Part shown: positions 1-11,964 of the stretch, piece after piece
Layout: each line of letters begins with the position of its first letter
Numbering within the stretch: position 1 is the first letter of the stretch
Translations under genes and position numbers: made by a program
Source of the DNA: Augochlora pura
Taxonomy: Eukaryota; Arthropoda; Insecta; Hymenoptera; Halictidae
Length of the DNA: 64,000 nt
Assembly: GCF_028453695.1 (NCBI RefSeq)
Contig: NC_135781.1
Coordinates: 33,800,777 to 33,864,776, forward strand
Reading direction: 5' to 3'
Notes under the pieces: generated by a model
Seen by the model: the letters and a program-made list of their open reading frames with translations, nothing else
What the model was told of the DNA's origin: nothing
The model's database searches: none

Positions 1-471
1 GTTTCATTACAGTTTCACGGACGTGAAACGAGAATCGTGTTGTCGTGACTACAAAATACTCGAAAACGTTTTGCACTTAATGCTCTCGCACCTCGGTCGG
101 TTTGTCAACCGCAGAAACGTATAAATTCTGGCTCGTGATAACGCACGATAAATTGCCGCGGATGCGTGTAAACGTCCGACGGACTCCTTGTAAAACGATA
201 TTTCACGTTGGCCACCGTGGCTCCCCAGAATGCACCGCGAATGGCCAATAAACCGCGCGATTCCCGAATCGAGTGATTTAAAATTTCATAAAAGCAGACC
301 CTTATGGTGACGTCCGAACCTTTTACAGTGTATAAAAGTGTACGTACATTGTATATACGTTTATTATTTACGGCGCAAATGAGTGTATATACAGTGTGGG
401 CAATACCTGCCACTTGGTAGCCTGCGAACGGCCGGCGTTCGCTTTTAAATTATTAATAACTTCCCTTGCAG
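1..471. other. non-coding stretch
   Basis: No gene is recognised. A TATAAAAG sequence at 331-338 has no initiator at the right distance. The only notable signal is the acceptor-like AG at 470-471, preceded by a pyrimidine-rich run and the branch-like TATTAATAAC. Confidence 0.6.
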
Positions 472-497
472 AACTAGGCAGGATGGTTACTTGTATA
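472..497 (+). other. candidate 26-nt microexon
   Basis: A good 3' splice site (branch-like TTAATAAC, then TTCCCTTGCAG ending at 471) is followed only 26 nt later by a strong 5' splice site, GTAAGTGC, starting at 498. One frame crosses it without a stop and would read TRQDGYLY with one base left over. Twenty-six nt is not a multiple of three, so inclusion would shift the frame or need a matching phase. The pair of sites is seen directly. That it is used is inference, and such pairs also arise by chance. No neighbouring exon was found. Confidence 0.2.
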
Positions 498-2899
498 GTA
501 AGTGCAATTTTGGTGACGGAGAAATTAAACTTTATTTCGATTTAAAAGCATATTAAGATCTATTAAATAGGAAGGAATCAATATTGATTTTATTCCGATG
601 TGGAAGAAATTATTAATATTTATATTTGGTAGTGCAAGTCATAGTTCAAAGCATAGTACAAGTCATACTACTAGGTGTTACTACTAAGCCTAAGCGTCAA
701 CCTTGTCAAAATTTTAGGTCCTATTATTCTTTCCTTAAAGTAGTCCTTGTACCAGATGCAAGAAAATTGCACATTACATGTAAATATATGTTATGCACTT
801 TACACATAACCAACTACATATATCAATTGTTCTAACAAAAATAACTATAGTTCTGAATAAATAAAATCGTTTCGACTTCATAAAGCAACGATATATTTGA
901 GGATTGGGCAGGTATAGCGTCGAGAGGGACAACAATCGAGGGATGATGCCTCGGCGAGAGACACAAAGCGAGAAATGCAAACGGCTCGCCGCCATAGCAA
1001 AGAAATCGTGGGAAAAGTTGGTGAAACACTTATGGCCGATCGTGTCCTCGGGGCTCGCGCGACGACTATGCTCGCCGGCACCGATTTGCCAACCGGCTTC
1101 CACGAAAACCGATCGCGCCGGCTACTTGCCGCGTTTATTCAGCCTATTGCCATCCAACGACGTTACGGATCCACGAGAGGCGGGGTCTCTTAGGCTACTT
1201 GCGCTAACGGTGCTCTTTTTCTGCTGCAACCGCGAGATCCATATCCGTGGTACGTATTTTCTCCCGGCGGACTTTCGACTTTCGCGTGATTCGAATAGCA
1301 CGGCCCGCGAATATCTTTCGGTCTCATTAAAACACCACGCGCTATACTTCGTCGGAGAAAGAATACACTATAGATATAGCTGGATCAACCCTTTTATTTA
1401 TGGAAATTTATTGCGCTATTATGAGATCGTTTTTATCGGTAATAATAATTATCAGGTTTATTAGAATGTTAGGTAGATTCTGCTATGCTGCGGTACAGCC
1501 GCCATTTTGTCGCGAGCGAACGTCGTATGGTAGTCTAAACAGCTGTTTCGTGAGTTATTTGATGCATTTCTAAGGTTTTCTATTTTATTCCATGTGTTTT
1601 GTTAAATTTATCGAGAGTAGGAATGGGTGACGATTTTATCAAATTTATTGAGGTTATGAAACGATAAAAACAGTGGAGGAATTTAAGTACTATTAAAGAC
1701 TTTCATGGGAAATAACTGAATTCAAGTTAGACAGTTTGCTTCTTGTGTGCTTCTCCATGAATCCAATGATTTGTCGTTAATTTTCAAGCAATACTTTTTA
1801 TCATAATACTCACTGTACCTCTCACCATTACGGGCCATTATTAGTCTGTGCATTGTTATGCAAAATAAAAAATTCCTACGTCGATTGTGACAGACAGAAA
1901 TTAAGTAAAAATAAATTAGCTTTGTTAAAGATTCTGTTAACTTGGAAATAGTGCCAGACGATTATTAAATTCTTTTTATGTCTTCCCCATTTTATTTTAC
2001 AATTCTTCATTTTTGTCACAAGTGCATAAATGTTTAGTCATTACAGACGAATAATTAAAAAAACAGATTAAGGCAAGTAAAGCGAAAAGGAAGATTTTAT
2101 ATAAAAGCTAAATGACCAATTGCATCACCAAACTTAACATAATCGACGCAGGCATGTTCCAACAGCATAATTGTTTCACATATTCAAGAATACCAAGTTC
2201 CCTGTTTCACATTTACCGTCGGAGAAAACCCGGGACAAACGCTGAGCCACGTCGACGGACCGAGCCCCTCCCCCCCTCCTAGAAATAAATGTCACGACCG
2301 TTAACTAAATATTCTCGCCTTGACGAAGAACGAAAGTATTTCTAGTTTCCGTTTCGTTCCACAGGTTTCGGGACGGCGCGGCGCGCTCGTTTACGAGCAG
2401 TAAAACATTAATAGGTGACTTCTTTTCACACGCGCGCCGGACAGAGAGCCGTGGGCTTCGCTATCTCGGCCGACGTCAACCCCGTCGCTACTATATAGAT
2501 TCCCATTCCCGGTTCCCAAATGAATTCTCGTCTCGCTGACTTTGCGACGATATATTTCATATTTTATGATTTGTGGAACGTTCTCGCCCACCTTTGGCCA
2601 GCGTTTTTTAATCGCTGGATCAACCCAGTGGTCGCGTTCCCCCCTCCCCTTTCTCACTTCGCCGCAAAGGAAACAGTAAAACACCGTCCAAAGAAATCGT
2701 CGCATTCTTTGCCTTGCGGTTAACCGATTTTGTTCAACGACGTCCCGTCGGTCCGCGCAACCCGTTCGCTGCGATTCTTCCGTCCACTTTTGCCAACCCT
2801 CGTACTTTCCTCAACCCTTCCACTGCCGGAGCGAAAAAGCGTGGCAGAAGAAATATCTAGGTTCGTATGTCCTTTGTGCTAAATTTCGTATTCGAGGAT
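498..2899. other. non-coding stretch
   Basis: A GC-rich patch at about 900-1330 holds a plus-strand open frame with a methionine near 943. Its residues suggest no family and it has no splice-site support, so it is treated as chance. The rest is AT-rich. A second GC-rich patch at 2360-2820 has short open frames on both strands. Confidence 0.55.
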
Positions 2900-3045
2900 T
2901 TAATTCAATATTGACTTAATCTAATATTAATTTAATTTAATATTGACTTAATCTAATATTAATCTAATCTAAAATTAATTTAATTTAATATTGATTTAAT
3001 CCAATATTAATCTAATCTAACATTAATTTAATTTAATATTAATAT
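2900..3045. repeat. AT-rich minisatellite, about 48-bp unit
   Basis: Roughly three copies of a 47-48 bp unit built from TTAATTTAATTTAATATTGA followed by TTAATCTAATATTAATC. Copy starts fall near 2929, 2976 and 3024, with a partial copy before them. Single-base differences separate the copies. No coding potential. Confidence 0.8.
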
Positions 3046-4681
3046 AGCAGTAACATATAGTACAATACACTCCAGTATATAATAAAAATATTGCGTTCAA
3101 ACAATACTCCATATGACAAAGTAGTTCCAAACTTCGAGCAGACAATTTATATGTTCCAAAAAATACTGAAACTAGAAAATTTATGTTAATGGCGATCCCG
3201 TCGAAGAAATTGAGTTTTCCTAATTGCAACGTCGTCTATCACTTCGAGGACCGGTGCAAGTAGAACGGTCGCTATTTCACGCGAGTCCACCGCATGAAGG
3301 ACGAACAAAGGGAGTGTTCACGACCAATTACATGACGTTCCTCTAATTATGCAGCGGCGGTGGACCAGCCACGGACAGTTTGTAGGAGGTAACCAACAGC
3401 TTTAATTTGGGTCCCAGGAGTATCGCTAGAGACCCCCGCCCGGGGCGCCATACGTGGGAATATAACCTGTGGACTGTGGCCGCTTTTGTATGGGTGACTG
3501 TCTACACCGTCTGTGTCCTTGGTCCTCGGCTCAAGATAGTCGCCCGATTCCGTTTTCCCTTGCTCTCTCGCAGAGACCATGGTACGATCTTACCCTCCGG
3601 ACACCAGCGGAGTCGCTAAACTATAGACGGATGTAGACTGTCGCTAAAAACGATAGAAAGTCAAAATTAAAAGGATTAAAGTGTCCAATGATTTTTAGCA
3701 ATTTTTGATTTATGACTCTGGGCTCCTTTAGACATTTTATCATTTTGTTATAAGAAAGAATACGAGCGCGTTCGGCAAATTAATAATTAAATAATTAAAT
3801 AAAAAGTATGATAACACAATAATTTATTTCTTATTCCCAAATGAATAATTCCCCGGAAGTTTGTCATTTTAAGCGATTTAAATTTATCTCCAGCGATCGA
3901 CAGTTTTTCCCGTCTAGTTCGCCAAGCGAATAAATCGGGACGAATAAATAATCGTCTCGTTCTCGATGGAGAGCTGCTGCGACATCCGCGAACGACGACT
4001 CCAGCAGACAATGGGCTAGAAAAATCGTTCGAAGTAAGACAACTCGGCTCGCTTTAGATCCCGAATAAAGGCTCTTCGCGCCTAGGTTCGTAAACAGAGA
4101 TCAGGAACGGAATCAGCGAAGCTTTGAACCGGTCGTCGAAAATGCCAACGTACGATCGTATGTTTCTCGCGGCGCGACAATATACGCGTAATGCTAATCC
4201 GCCTTCATTGCTCTCTGTGCTCGGTGGAACGTTTAAAAGAAATGGCTTACCGACGAAAACGGCGACCGGCGGTTAGTTCAGGATCACGGCGCGGGGGCCG
4301 GTTTTCTGCTCTCCCGCTAAACTGGAACCAGATCGGAAGCCCCGACGGTGTCTCTCCGCGATGCTCTCCCCCCTCGTTGTTCCGTAGGAATGTTAATGGC
4401 AACAATGACAGGAGTAACGGCCCCGCGGCCGAACGTGTGCCGATCATCGTCTTTGATCCGTAAACAGAAGTCAAAGGGGCAACGAGGTTCAAGGTGACCG
4501 CCCGGCGAACGGCGCCGAGGATTTAAGAAATTGTTAGGTGATCAGGTTTATCCCTTCTCGCTTGATCCCCCCGAGAGGCTCCTTTTATGCCCCGGAATGA
4601 TGTAGCGACATCTTAAATTGGAGTTTGGCCGTTCCAATTTCGAAATGGCCGGTATAATGGCGCGCGCCCGCGCGCGCGGAC
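3046..4681. other. non-coding stretch
   Basis: Nothing recognisable as a gene. Short frames at 3400-3620 and 4190-4490 are open on both strands at once, which points to composition rather than coding. Confidence 0.55.
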
Positions 4682-4713
4682 GGGGAAGGGGGGGGGGGGA
4701 AGCGAGGGGTGGG
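4682..4713 (+). repeat. G-quadruplex-type G tract
   Basis: Four G runs on the plus strand: G4 at 4682-4685, G12 at 4688-4699, G4 at 4706-4709 and G3 at 4711-4713, separated by 1-6 nt. This fits the standard intramolecular quadruplex pattern. It lies just after an alternating CG stretch at about 4660-4680. Confidence 0.75.
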
Positions 4714-7122
4714 TGACATTGTACGTCTTGTGCACAGTTTGCCACACGCATAGACTGTGCATCCTCACGGTGGCCGCAGAGTGGCCTGCATTCCAACGGG
4801 GAAGGATACCGCGCGAATTTGAATATCGGTCGATCAACGGAGGAGCCCCGTCCGACGATCTTCCTCGGGTACGCGGTCGGTACCCGTTCAACCTGTGACC
4901 CCTTTTGTCCACTCGTGCGATCCATTTTAAGAGGCAACGACGAGACGCTGCTACGGTTTTTCGGGTACTTCGTTACGTAAAGCCGCCCGACCCGGCTTTA
5001 TTATTTTGCTTCGCTTTTAATGTACGGATTTTGAGTTCACGAATTCCGTGCGCGTTACAAGAGGCTCCTTTCATGTAACTAATTCGCTAATAGTTGCTTT
5101 AAAATCAATTTTCAGTAATTATTAATTTCTTAAGAAATAGTACTCATCCATGATCTATCAAGCTATTCATGTTTTATTTAAATTTAAAAATTCTAATTTT
5201 ACTTTTAATTTTAGTAAATTTTAATTTTACTTTTTAGTAAATTTTGTTTGAAAACAACAACTTAAATAGTTGCACCGAGTATCTAGAGTTACGAAGACCG
5301 CGGCGATTACATAAAATCCAGATACGTTTGGCTTTCGAAAAAGACGTCAGCAAAAGCGGCGAGAAAAAACGTCACACACGAATTTCCGCGAAACCAATAA
5401 GCTCTCCTATTATTGCTGGAAAAGTTGTAAATTAGAATTCCCGACGACGAGTCTCTCTCCCGCGCGTATATACCAGGCAAGGTTGTAATAGAGTAATATA
5501 ACGCCAGTCCAGCCTTGAACAACATTTAAAAGGAGAAAAACAAGAAATTACGTACTCGCCTAGCGCCTGCAAGTCTTTCGTTCGATGCTCGGACGCGGCG
5601 GCGTCGCGCGTCGCCTGCTTCTTTTGTTCCACATATTGAACAATACAATGCAGCGAAGCTCCGTGGAAATATTAATTTACATAGTTGTCGTCGCGCGGCG
5701 GGCGAGGGCGGTTACGTCACGCAGAATGTAAGAGTTAGAAGTCACGTTTAATCAAACCGCAGTACCAATCGACGCAGCAGTGTCCCGCGATCTCGTGTTA
5801 CTTGAAAACGGAGGTGTCGGTAAACAGATATTCGCCGGTTAGCACTTTCACATTAACATTGCGATATTACTAATCAACATTATTGGCTCTCGCGGACACG
5901 ATTGTCGAGCGATCCGGTGTCCCCGTGTTCTACAACGCTTTCGAGGAGATTTTTAATGATCGCGGTGGCCGGCGTCGCGACATTTTCCATCGCGTAACCG
6001 AGAAAGCACATACTATATGTATTTTATAATGTACTATATATTGAGTAAAATTCGGTGACTTTTGTTTCTTAGAGATAACTGTTTCAGTCGATTACAATGA
6101 AGATATATAGTAGAAAAAATAAAATAAGAATATAAAAATTTTATAAATTATGATAATAATATAATAAAATTTTATAAATAATATAAAACTCTTTATGCTA
6201 TATTTCTTGATATTTTTACGACCCTATATTTTATTTGTATCATACCAATACCACTGAATTTGCATTGCCTATACCATATTGTAAATTATACTATACTAGC
6301 TAAACACTAAAAATAAGTTTTTATAATTTTTATATATCGACTGCTAGATCATTAGCAACACCACAAATATTTTATCGCTCGCGAAAATGGGCAGGTTATC
6401 GATGACTATTACTCGAATAGTTCACGGTCGGTTAAAATAGCACGAGCATTCCTAACCTCGTAAGAAAACCCAGCGACGGCATCTGTCGCCGGTGGGATTC
6501 CGAATCTACGAGCGGTTCGTATACGAAAATATTCGCGCGGCTCGTTTTCGCGGAGGTCGTAATTCTCGATCGCAATTGCAGGCAGCCTAGAAACACGCGG
6601 GAGAGCCGGGAGAAGAGTCCGTTTCTCCGGCCGATAGAAAATTATCCGTGCAGGGCAGAAGAACGGGTCCGGTGTAGGGCTAACATCTGGGAAGTGGCCG
6701 GCCAGGTTTATTTGTCACTGGACAGTCATTAAGCGACAGCCGGAGAAATAAAGGCCGGTAGGTAAGCAAGAGAAAATGATCTTCGATACGAGGACACCGG
6801 CGGAGGGAACGAAGGGACAGGCGGTAGCAAAAACGAAGTGCGCTTCTCGGAAACCGCATAAACACCTCCGTGGCGTAGATCTTAGGATGCCGGCGAGATG
6901 CGGACGGGCGCAGGTATCCCGGGACTGTTGGCTCCCCCGAGCAGCTCCCTTGGCTTCAATTACTCCCTTTTCCGTAGGCCAGCGAGATTAGCCGTGTAAC
7001 CGAGATTCTGCGTGTCTCTTCGAGTCCCCGCGACCTGCAAAAAATTGAAACAATTCCGTAGGGAGCTAAATAAACAATCGATATAGTCCGCCCGACGGAA
7101 ACGTAATTGTTCCCATCAACAC
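4714..7122. other. non-coding stretch
   Basis: Mixed DNA: a GC-rich island to about 5000, AT-rich sequence with repeated AATTTTACTTTTAGTAAATT modules at about 5184-5248, and very AT-rich DNA at 6000-6350. The open frames are short and lack splice or start support. Confidence 0.55.
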
Positions 7123-7152
7123 TCTATCAGTATAGTAACTATCAGTATAGTG
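7123..7152. repeat. short tandem duplication, about 15-bp unit
   Basis: CTATCAGTATAGTAA is repeated almost exactly, twice in tandem. Each unit contains CTAT...ATAG symmetry. Confidence 0.7.
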
Positions 7153-8668
7153 CAGAATAATATTACGATTACAAGTATAGATTATATTTTTAGCTGCAAT
7201 ATACTACAGTTACTGTACTGATGAATTAAATTATAATATATTCCTTGCTTTAATAATTTTAACAAAGTAAAAAGAAGGTAGCAAATATTCTTCAATCTTT
7301 TAAGAGTTAAACTATATCTATGTACAGCGCCTAATAAAAAATAAATAGAAAAAGAGGAGAAACTCCGGTAGATGCTCGACAACTTTCCATGAATAACAAG
7401 CACAAACAAATTAGAACAATTATTCAGAATCACCCGTCCACTGCCGACGTAATTAATAAGCTCGCCGTGAAGCGTTAATTTGGCTGCGAGGGACTGTATT
7501 CGCTCAAGTCACGACGCTTATGGGGGAAATGTAGGCTGGCAGGCATCTCCGTCGCCGGCTTCTTGTTCCTCGTTTTCTCGCGCGACGGAAAGAGACAGTG
7601 TGGGTGGAAAACTGGTCCTCGCCGCAGTGATATACGCCGAGCCATCAACTTATCAGATCATCGGAAGGTTATTAAATTGTCACGTTGTTTTCACACGCTC
7701 CGGATCTAGAGAATAGAGTTTCATGCAAAAGCGTACGGGACGACATAACCTGACATAACCTAACAGACTTCGAGAATGATATAAACATGATGAAATTGAA
7801 TGTCTCCAAATGTCAATTCTATGTAACGAAAAAGGGTCCTACTAGCCCGTTAATAAAGAATAATAATAAAATGCAACTACGTTGCCCGGCCGACCTCTGC
7901 AATATCAATCATTACCATAATCCAACTAGATCCGAGACCGACGGTAATTCGATACTTTAATTGGTCGTAAAATGTCGCGCGCTGAATTATGTTGGATCAC
8001 TCTTTTCGATGGCGTAGCGTGCGCGCACCGTCGCTCGTTGAGTTTCGGCGACGGAACGAGGTCAACATTGTCCATCATGAATTACTATCGCGGGCTTAAA
8101 ATCGACTAAAATGTTTCACATCGAAGTTTACGAAATCATTTTTTTTGCTTTTTGTTCACTAGTATTTTACGCCGCGTCAACTACACTTCCGGTTATCAGC
8201 GACGACTTTTAGTTGGGGATATTAGAGTTTACTGTAGAGGCTTGAATCTTTCAGAAAATGAAACGTTGAAATTTGATTTAATTTTCTAACCTTACTCTTA
8301 GCATTATTTATTTTTGTAATACTATTCATCAATAAGGATCCCTATTATTCGATATATTATTTTCTAAAGAACAATTTTATTTACGACATTCGTTCGTTTC
8401 CTTTTGAGGTTATATTCCTCAATCTCCAAAATTGGAATTACCAGCGTCAAAAGATATTTCGCAGTCGAACGTCACATTTTATCTTTCTCGCACGCCATTT
8501 TTGTCAGGTTGTATCAGCTTATAAAAGGCGTTTCACAGTTTGAATGTTAAGCCATTGTCGAAGTTTAATCGGCGCGTCTGTATCGTTAAAAAGAGGAATA
8601 TTAATAAGGGCTGCGAGGGTAGGGGGGGACGTTTACCTCGCGTCCTCCTCGGGATTCCGCTTCGAGGG
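7153..8668. other. non-coding stretch
   Basis: No gene seen. It contains one copy of the dispersed ACATAACCTGACATAACC motif at 7742-7765. TATAAAAG at 8520-8527 has no initiator about 30 bp downstream. Confidence 0.55.
7742..7765 (+). repeat. dispersed ACATAACCTGACATAACC motif
   Basis: First of about five occurrences in the window (others at 23639-23660, 29298-29323, 35560-35582 and, inverted, 37222-37243). Each is a double or near-double ACATAACC unit followed by TAAC or similar. Confidence 0.65.
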
Positions 8669-8697
8669 AGCAGCAGCAGCAGCAGCGGCAGCGGCAG
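8669..8697. repeat. (AGC)n microsatellite
   Basis: AGC repeated about six times, passing into GGCAGC. The three reading frames would give Ser, Ala or Gln runs, but no supported exon surrounds it. Confidence 0.85.
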
Positions 8698-8938
8698 GTC
8701 GTTTTCAGAGGCGGCGGTAATAAAGCTGCGAGGGGTGAGAAAACGAGGAGAAGGGGGTAGTAGCGAGCGGAACAAGACGGGACCCGGAGAAGACCGGGGG
8801 TCCCCCCGGGTCCCGAACATTTTATCCGCGCGCATTTCGGTATAATTTTCGGCGCGGCCTCTATCTTTATGCAGATCGGGAGCAAACATCTAGTCGGGAA
8901 CTGGCTGATTGGTATTCTCGATGGCACGCGGCTCATCA

Positions 8939-8983
8939 CTTTCCTCCTCCTCCTCCTCCTCCTCCTCCCTCCCCCCCCCCCCC
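8939..8983. repeat. 45-nt pure pyrimidine tract
   Basis: An uninterrupted run of C and T made of about nine TCC units followed by C13 (8971-8983). Such a tract can adopt triplex-type structure. It sits about 95 bp upstream of a quadruplex motif of the opposite composition. Confidence 0.85.
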
Positions 8984-9078
8984 AGATTTATCGTTCAAAA
9001 TTCAGCCCCGCATTTTTATATTGATAATCACTCACGGGGGCCCTCTCGACGGAAGGGCGGTGAGGTGAGGCGAGGCGA

Positions 9079-9101
9079 GGGGAGGGGTGGACGGGGAAGG
9101 G
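9079..9101 (+). repeat. G-quadruplex motif
   Basis: G runs at 9079-9082, 9084-9087, 9093-9096 and 9099-9101 with loops of 1, 5 and 2 nt match the canonical quadruplex pattern. The flanking 9051-9120 is almost entirely purine. Confidence 0.75.
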
Positions 9102-10095
9102 AGGACAGGCAGAGAAGAATGTGGGATGGGTGAGCGCGCAGTCACGACAGTGACGTCATGCCGGTTATGGTAGCGTACGGCCGAGTGTGGGTAGGCCAGA
9201 GGAGGGCTTTACTGCTCTTTCAACTACCTTTCTCTTTGCTTTTCCTTCTGCGTCTCCTTTTTCTCTCTGTTTTTTCTTTTTTGCTCCTTGCTCCGCGGAG
9301 TTCGATTAATGGTGCATTTGCATACGCAATTTAGTCATTCGGCTAACCGCGTGCTAATTCATCCCGCACCCTTGTTTCGCTCGCCCCGCGCAAACTCTCT
9401 TTACCCGGGATTCGGCCCGCGACGAGCGCGATCGCGTCCTGCACGGTGAAAATGATGTCGTTTGCGAGGCGTTGAATCGTCGAACGATTAGGCGAAGAAC
9501 CGCTCTTCTTCGACGGAATCGTTTCGCAACAATATATACCGTTGCAAATGATGAAGAATCGTTAACGATGAAAAATTGTAAATGATGAAAAGTTATTAAT
9601 GATGTGGAGATGCATTCCTCAAATTTTTCTTTGGCTACTGTTTTAAATTTGACCCAATTGTTCTCGTCGCTTGGATTCAATTAATATTAATATGTTCGAC
9701 GAGCGCTTTGATGCGAAAGTAACTAACATCAATCGTTCGCGTTGACAGCTTGAAAAAATTGAATAAACTCTAACAAGACAAGTTACATCTATTACAAGCG
9801 TGTTAAATATTCGCATAATCATGCGAACATGATGTGTACGCCGGCTGCATAATCGCTCACTTCGCAATGAGAGAATTCAATCAAATCTTGTCATTGTTCC
9901 GCGAGCAGATTATGCATCGATTTGCTCTATTTGGAGATTCGATTAAACGTTTATTAATCACTTGGCTGGAGACATGTTTGATTAAAAATAAAATTTTCAT
10001 TCGCACGGAATTTATATAGAAGTAAATTATAATAATATATTAATAAGATAAAGTATTAAAAAATCGTTCCAAAAATGTTAGATTTGAGAGAAATA
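9102..10095. other. non-coding stretch
   Basis: A perfect CRE palindrome TGACGTCA lies at 9151-9158. The remainder passes from a pyrimidine-rich patch (9210-9290) into AT-rich DNA. No gene recognised. Confidence 0.55.
9151..9158. promoter_or_regulatory. perfect CRE palindrome TGACGTCA
   Basis: An exact match to the CREB/ATF site. Four further exact copies occur at 18309-18316, 35785-35792, 45650-45657 and 46489-46496. Function is inference. Confidence 0.35.
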
Positions 10096-10185
10096 AAAAA
10101 TTTTAGATTCAATATAGATTAAAAATTTTAGATTTAATATAGATTAAAAATGTTAGATTTAATATAGATTAAAAATGTTAAATTT
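10096..10185. repeat. 25-bp minisatellite
   Basis: Three complete 25-bp units (10096, 10121, 10146) of the form AAAAATTTTAGATTTAATAT plus AGATT, with a degenerate fourth. The differences are C/T and T/G substitutions only. Confidence 0.85.
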
Positions 10186-11598
10186 TCAATGGGTCAATTT
10201 CCAAAATTTTCAGAACCAATTTTAAATAGAATTTTTTTAAATTAATGACTCACCCTAAAAATATACGATTTTAATCGCAAAGAGTTCCTATAGTAAAAGA
10301 GCTAAGAGAAACGGACTTGCAGAAGAGGACTATAATTTAACCGGAAGAGTTTTGTGCGTTGTCATTAAAGAACACGCTCTACAGTGTTCGATACATGTAC
10401 AACAAAACCGGTGTATCTTAAAACAAATTTGTACAGCAAACGTCATTTCCTTTTCATATTCCCGGTAACTCAATCGATCGACCGTTAACATAAACACGTG
10501 TGTACACTAGTGAGACACGCGGGAAATTCCCGTGTCTGGCTTCTTCACGAAGCCGAATTATACACTGCATGATCGTACAATTACGGCAAGACGTGTGCGT
10601 TAGATACGGGATCTAAGTGATTCCCCCTTTATACTTTTGCAACGAGCGCGTTTATACTTTGTAGCGCGTTGTTTACAAGATTCGAGGGAAATCCTCGCTT
10701 TAAAAATACATTGTCTCGCGTAATTAACAGTGACTCGCGAATTTCGCATAAAACCAAACTAATTATTCCGCGTAACCATAACCTCGGGTAAAATTACTGT
10801 AGTACAGAAATAGTAGTGTTGCTGAGATTGCTATCGATTTTACACTTTTTCCTTCGTGGCTATTTCTGCCATTGTTCATGAATAATACAAAAGTTCTTCT
10901 GTTTTTATCTGTGAATTTGTTTACGCGTGGAAGAAACGTTTCAGTTTTTAAATTTTGTGAGATACGGTTGGTTTATTTATAAAATTTAAATTTGAGAAAT
11001 CTTGCAGGTTATAAAATTTAATTTATGATGTCTTATAATTTATAAAATTTAAATTTAGGAAATCTTATAATTTGTAAAATTTAAATTTAAGAAATTGATG
11101 AGGTAAGAGAAAGATAAGAGAATTTATTACGCGAATTTATTTTTTAACTCTTGCAATAGCAGTAGACGAGATATTCGCGTTGCTTTTCGACCGGCGAAGC
11201 GAGGGACACTTTTTCCCTCGGCAGCGATAATTCGCGCGGAGAAATGCATGACGCGCGGTTAGGGTAAACAGAAGGAACGACGCGGCGGTCGTCCGCTGAT
11301 AAGGGCGCAACGAGAAAAAGGGGTAGGAGAGAGAGAGAGAGAGGGGGGAGCCGGGTCGGAGACGGTGTAAACCGAGCCGATAAAGCGTGCAGGTGTTTCG
11401 ATGCTGATCCGCGAGAAGCTCGGCCAGCGGACGGGATAAGTGTAGCGGTAATGTTCACGGCAGCAACAGTTTATCCGACCGATGACATAATCGTGTCACG
11501 TTCTGAACTATACCACCTGCACGATCCCTATCGCTCGCTAATGCATGCGCGGCAAAAGCCGACTCTTTTCAAGCCGCTGTAACCGCTGGGAAAAATAG
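10186..11598. other. non-coding stretch
   Basis: AT-rich DNA containing three copies of ATAAAATTTAAATTT-GAAATCTT between about 10978 and 11097. A GC-rich island at 11150-11460 carries a (GA)n tract at 11326-11345. No gene recognised. Confidence 0.55.
11326..11345. repeat. (GA)n microsatellite
   Basis: About eight GA units followed by GGGGGGAG. Confidence 0.8.
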
Positions 11599-11964
11599 AT
11601 GCATGGAATTCAACGCCGAAGGTTCAGCTTCTCCACACTGTCGCTGTTTCATTTTCAAACGAAACTAATTGCTGCCGAGGTGCGCGTCACGTTTCGCCAC
11701 GGCTGTTTCACACCTTGTTTCACGAACGCGGGGGGGAAAAACGTTATATTCGACCGCATCCGGAACATTCCTATCGTTCATCGAATCGCCGTCGGTTCTA
11801 CGAACATCGAAGATTTACGATCGGTCGCTTTTGAAAATTTATTAACGCCTGCCCACGGTGACGTCGAACTTCGGGAAAACGCGGCCGCTCTCGGAAGCCA
11901 GACTAAGCAATTACAAGTTTTCTCGATTTTATTACCGAAGACAGATTTCCTCCCGTTTTGTTAG
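11599..11964 (+). CDS. unassigned ATG-initiated open frame, 121 codons
   Basis: Starts at a true ATG and ends at TAG. The protein has mixed composition rather than the arginine or serine runs typical of chance frames here, for example NIEDLRSVAFENLL in its second half. No signal peptide, membrane segment or known motif is visible, and no splice sites bracket it. The DNA is a moderately GC-rich island, where open frames of this length can occur by chance. I do not recognise a family. It could be a single-exon small protein, an exon of a larger gene, or spurious. Confidence 0.15.
   Translation: MHGIQRRRFSFSTLSLFHFQTKLIAAEVRVTFRHGCFTPCFTNAGGKNVIFDRIRNIPIVHRIAVGSTNIEDLRSVAFENLLTPAHGDVELRENAAALGSQTKQLQVFSILLPKTDFLPFC

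Noticed and set aside
331..338. TATAAAAG as a promoter
   Set aside because: No initiator lies 25-35 bp downstream and no exon follows.
904..1464. 186-codon plus-strand frame
   Set aside because: It begins with TTG; the internal methionine near 943 opens a frame with no family resemblance and no splice sites.
8520..8527. TATAAAAG as a promoter
   Set aside because: No TCAKTY-type initiator at the expected spacing; the following frames are low-complexity.
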